From the NCBI GenBank assembly GCA_017483225.1, contig JAFULF010000027.1, positions 1 through 64,000 on the forward strand: DNA of 64,000 bases. The letters run 5' to 3'. Below are positions 63,054 to 64,000 of the stretch, piece after piece. Position 1 is the stretch's first letter. Each line of letters begins with the position of its first letter. The stretch comes from Alistipes sp. Lineage in GTDB: Bacteria; Bacteroidota; Bacteroidia; Bacteroidales; Rikenellaceae. A model generated the notes under the pieces. That model was not told the origin of the DNA, made no database searches, and saw only the letters and a program-made list of their open reading frames with translations. A program made the translations under genes and the position numbers.

Positions 63054-64000
63054 CGCATTCAGATTTAATTTGGCTATTCGATTTGTTCTTGTGGCTAAAT
63101 TTAATGAATTTAAGACCAAAGCTATCCAACTCAAAGAACTTGCGCTTTGGAGTTGTATATTTGTACAACGATAGGGCAAGAATAATCATTGCCAGTACAC
63201 AGCGTTCGTTGCTGATAGAGTTTGATGTGGCTTCTATTAGGAGATATGCGATGATAATCAATGCTACACGATAGCGTTTCAGGTCGTGCATATTGTAGTA
63301 CATATTGTTCATTTGTTGGAAGATGTAGGCGAGCAACCATATAAACAGACCGACTCCCACATATCCGAACTGCGCCAAAGTTGGGTAATATACATCGGCG
63401 ACAAACCAAGCTTCTCCCTCCATCAGACCCCAGATTAACTCCAAATCATACTTGATGTATAGTGGCGAGTACCACGTGGCCGATGCAGGAGAGGCGAATG
63501 TCGCAAGACCACTACCGAATGGGAAGTAGTCGTTTAGAATCTTCGGCATTGTTACGTATAGCATTGGGCGGGCATTGTACTCGTAATCATCCAAAAAGTA
63601 GAAGAAGAACTCATCCCAAACGACCCACATAATGACAGCTATTGCGGTAATGCCAATAATGATATATTTTATATTGAACTTAATAGGCTTGTTTATAATG
63701 AATAGTGCAGCAATGGCGCAAATCAGGATTCCGATATATTTGGATGTTGGAACAAGCATACCGGTAAACATTATAAGCAATGTCGAGACTTTGACTATAA
63801 GGCTGTCGCTATCGCAGGATAGATAAAATAGAGCACCGATAAGTATAGACGTAGCGGACAAACCTTCACCAGATAAAAGAACACCTTGTACTGTTAAGCC
63901 TAAATCGATTCGGTTATAGTAATACGCATATATAGTACAAATTATGAAGGCGAATACCATACTGGAAATTTGTAGAAAAACCCAGTGCATTCGCTCAAAT
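63034..64000 (-). CDS. O-antigen polymerase/ligase-like membrane protein (partial, N-terminus missing)
   Basis: The frame is open to the window edge; the first in-frame ATG is at 63990 but codons continue beyond 64000. About 322 residues are present, with at least seven membrane helices and a large loop of about 90 residues (YEYNARPMLYVTMPKILNDY, AKVFGSGLATFAS-like region), the layout of Wzy/O-antigen ligase proteins. The tail is basic and cytoplasmic. AT-rich relative to the region around 58-61 kb. Confidence 0.75.
   Translation of the reverse strand, partial: FERMHWVFLQISSMVFAFIICTIYAYYYNRIDLGLTVQGVLLSGEGLSATSILIGALFYLSCDSDSLIVKVSTLLIMFTGMLVPTSKYIGILICAIAALFIINKPIKFNIKYIIIGITAIAVIMWVVWDEFFFYFLDDYEYNARPMLYVTMPKILNDYFPFGSGLATFASPASATWYSPLYIKYDLELIWGLMEGEAWFVADVYYPTLAQFGYVGVGLFIWLLAYIFQQMNNMYYNMHDLKRYRVALIIIAYLLIEATSNSISNERCVLAMIILALSLYKYTTPKRKFFELDSFGLKFIKFSHKNKSNSQIKSECDEDSNI

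Overview
The window looks like a chromosomal segment of a gut-type member of the Bacteroidales, possibly Rikenellaceae/Alistipes-like (family-level placement is inference). The support is repeated TAnnTTTG -7 promoter boxes, often with an upstream TTTG; no visible Shine-Dalgarno pattern; tRNA without encoded CCA; Bacteroidota-specific families (DUF5606, DUF5689, fimbrillin-like and BspA-like surface proteins, CotH, bacterial CCDC81/HU-SPOR protein, DUF2795); and a pyrophosphate-type phosphofructokinase. No phage, insertion sequence, CRISPR array or rRNA was found.

Layout. 1-4.5 kb: tail of an unknown gene, a DUF454 membrane protein, a YtxH/holin-like pair, DsbD and an AraC regulator. 4.7-8.2 kb: a large lipoprotein with two fimbrillin-like domains and an 11-repeat beta-helix. 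8.4-12.3 kb: hemerythrin/LuxR regulator, Pfp-type phosphofructokinase, RuvB with a SLOG protein. 12.5-15.3 kb: Ig-like and BspA-like surface proteins. 15.5-20 kb: tRNA-Arg(CCG), then a tight six-gene operon (LexA-like regulator, histidine kinase, Lgt, YbjQ-like, HU/SPOR membrane protein, GtrA). 20-28.7 kb, minus strand: smpB-tsaB-uvrB, a DUF5689 lipoprotein, dnaG, rlmB and a metallopeptidase-GNAT fusion. 28.8-35.6 kb: CotH lipoprotein, then ROK regulator, GNAT-Rpe fusion, ABC-F, and FabD. 35.7-40.3 kb: a short peptide gene and a ~1470-residue surface metallophosphoesterase. 40.3-49.7 kb: Spy-like protein, LuxC-like acyl-CoA reductase, MFS carrier, BaiN-type flavoprotein, PduO-type adenosyltransferase, PanB, ribokinase plus sugar transporter. 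49.8-58.5 kb: GH3 glycosidase, MscS and DUF5606, an orphan AT-rich lipoprotein, cation/proton antiporter, a carboxylase/decarboxylase subunit with two biotinyl domains, and MscL. 58.6-64 kb, minus strand: the end of a polysaccharide cluster (polymerase-like, two glycosyltransferases, acyltransferase, nucleotidyltransferase), open at the window edge.

Most genes are housekeeping or envelope functions. The most interesting signals are: (i) four genes whose -7 box ends only 4-5 bases before the ATG, predicting leaderless mRNAs; (ii) one of these boxes lying inside the coding sequence of a GNAT-Rpe fusion, so a free Rpe could be made from within the fusion gene; (iii) a second, independent GNAT fusion with a DUF45 metallopeptidase; (iv) tandem repeats that copy the two stop-codon regions of the convergent gtrA and uvrB genes; (v) a biotin carrier with two near-identical biotinyl domains; and (vi) a short peptide gene directly in front of the chimeric phosphoesterase. 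I found no clearly new defence or mobile system.
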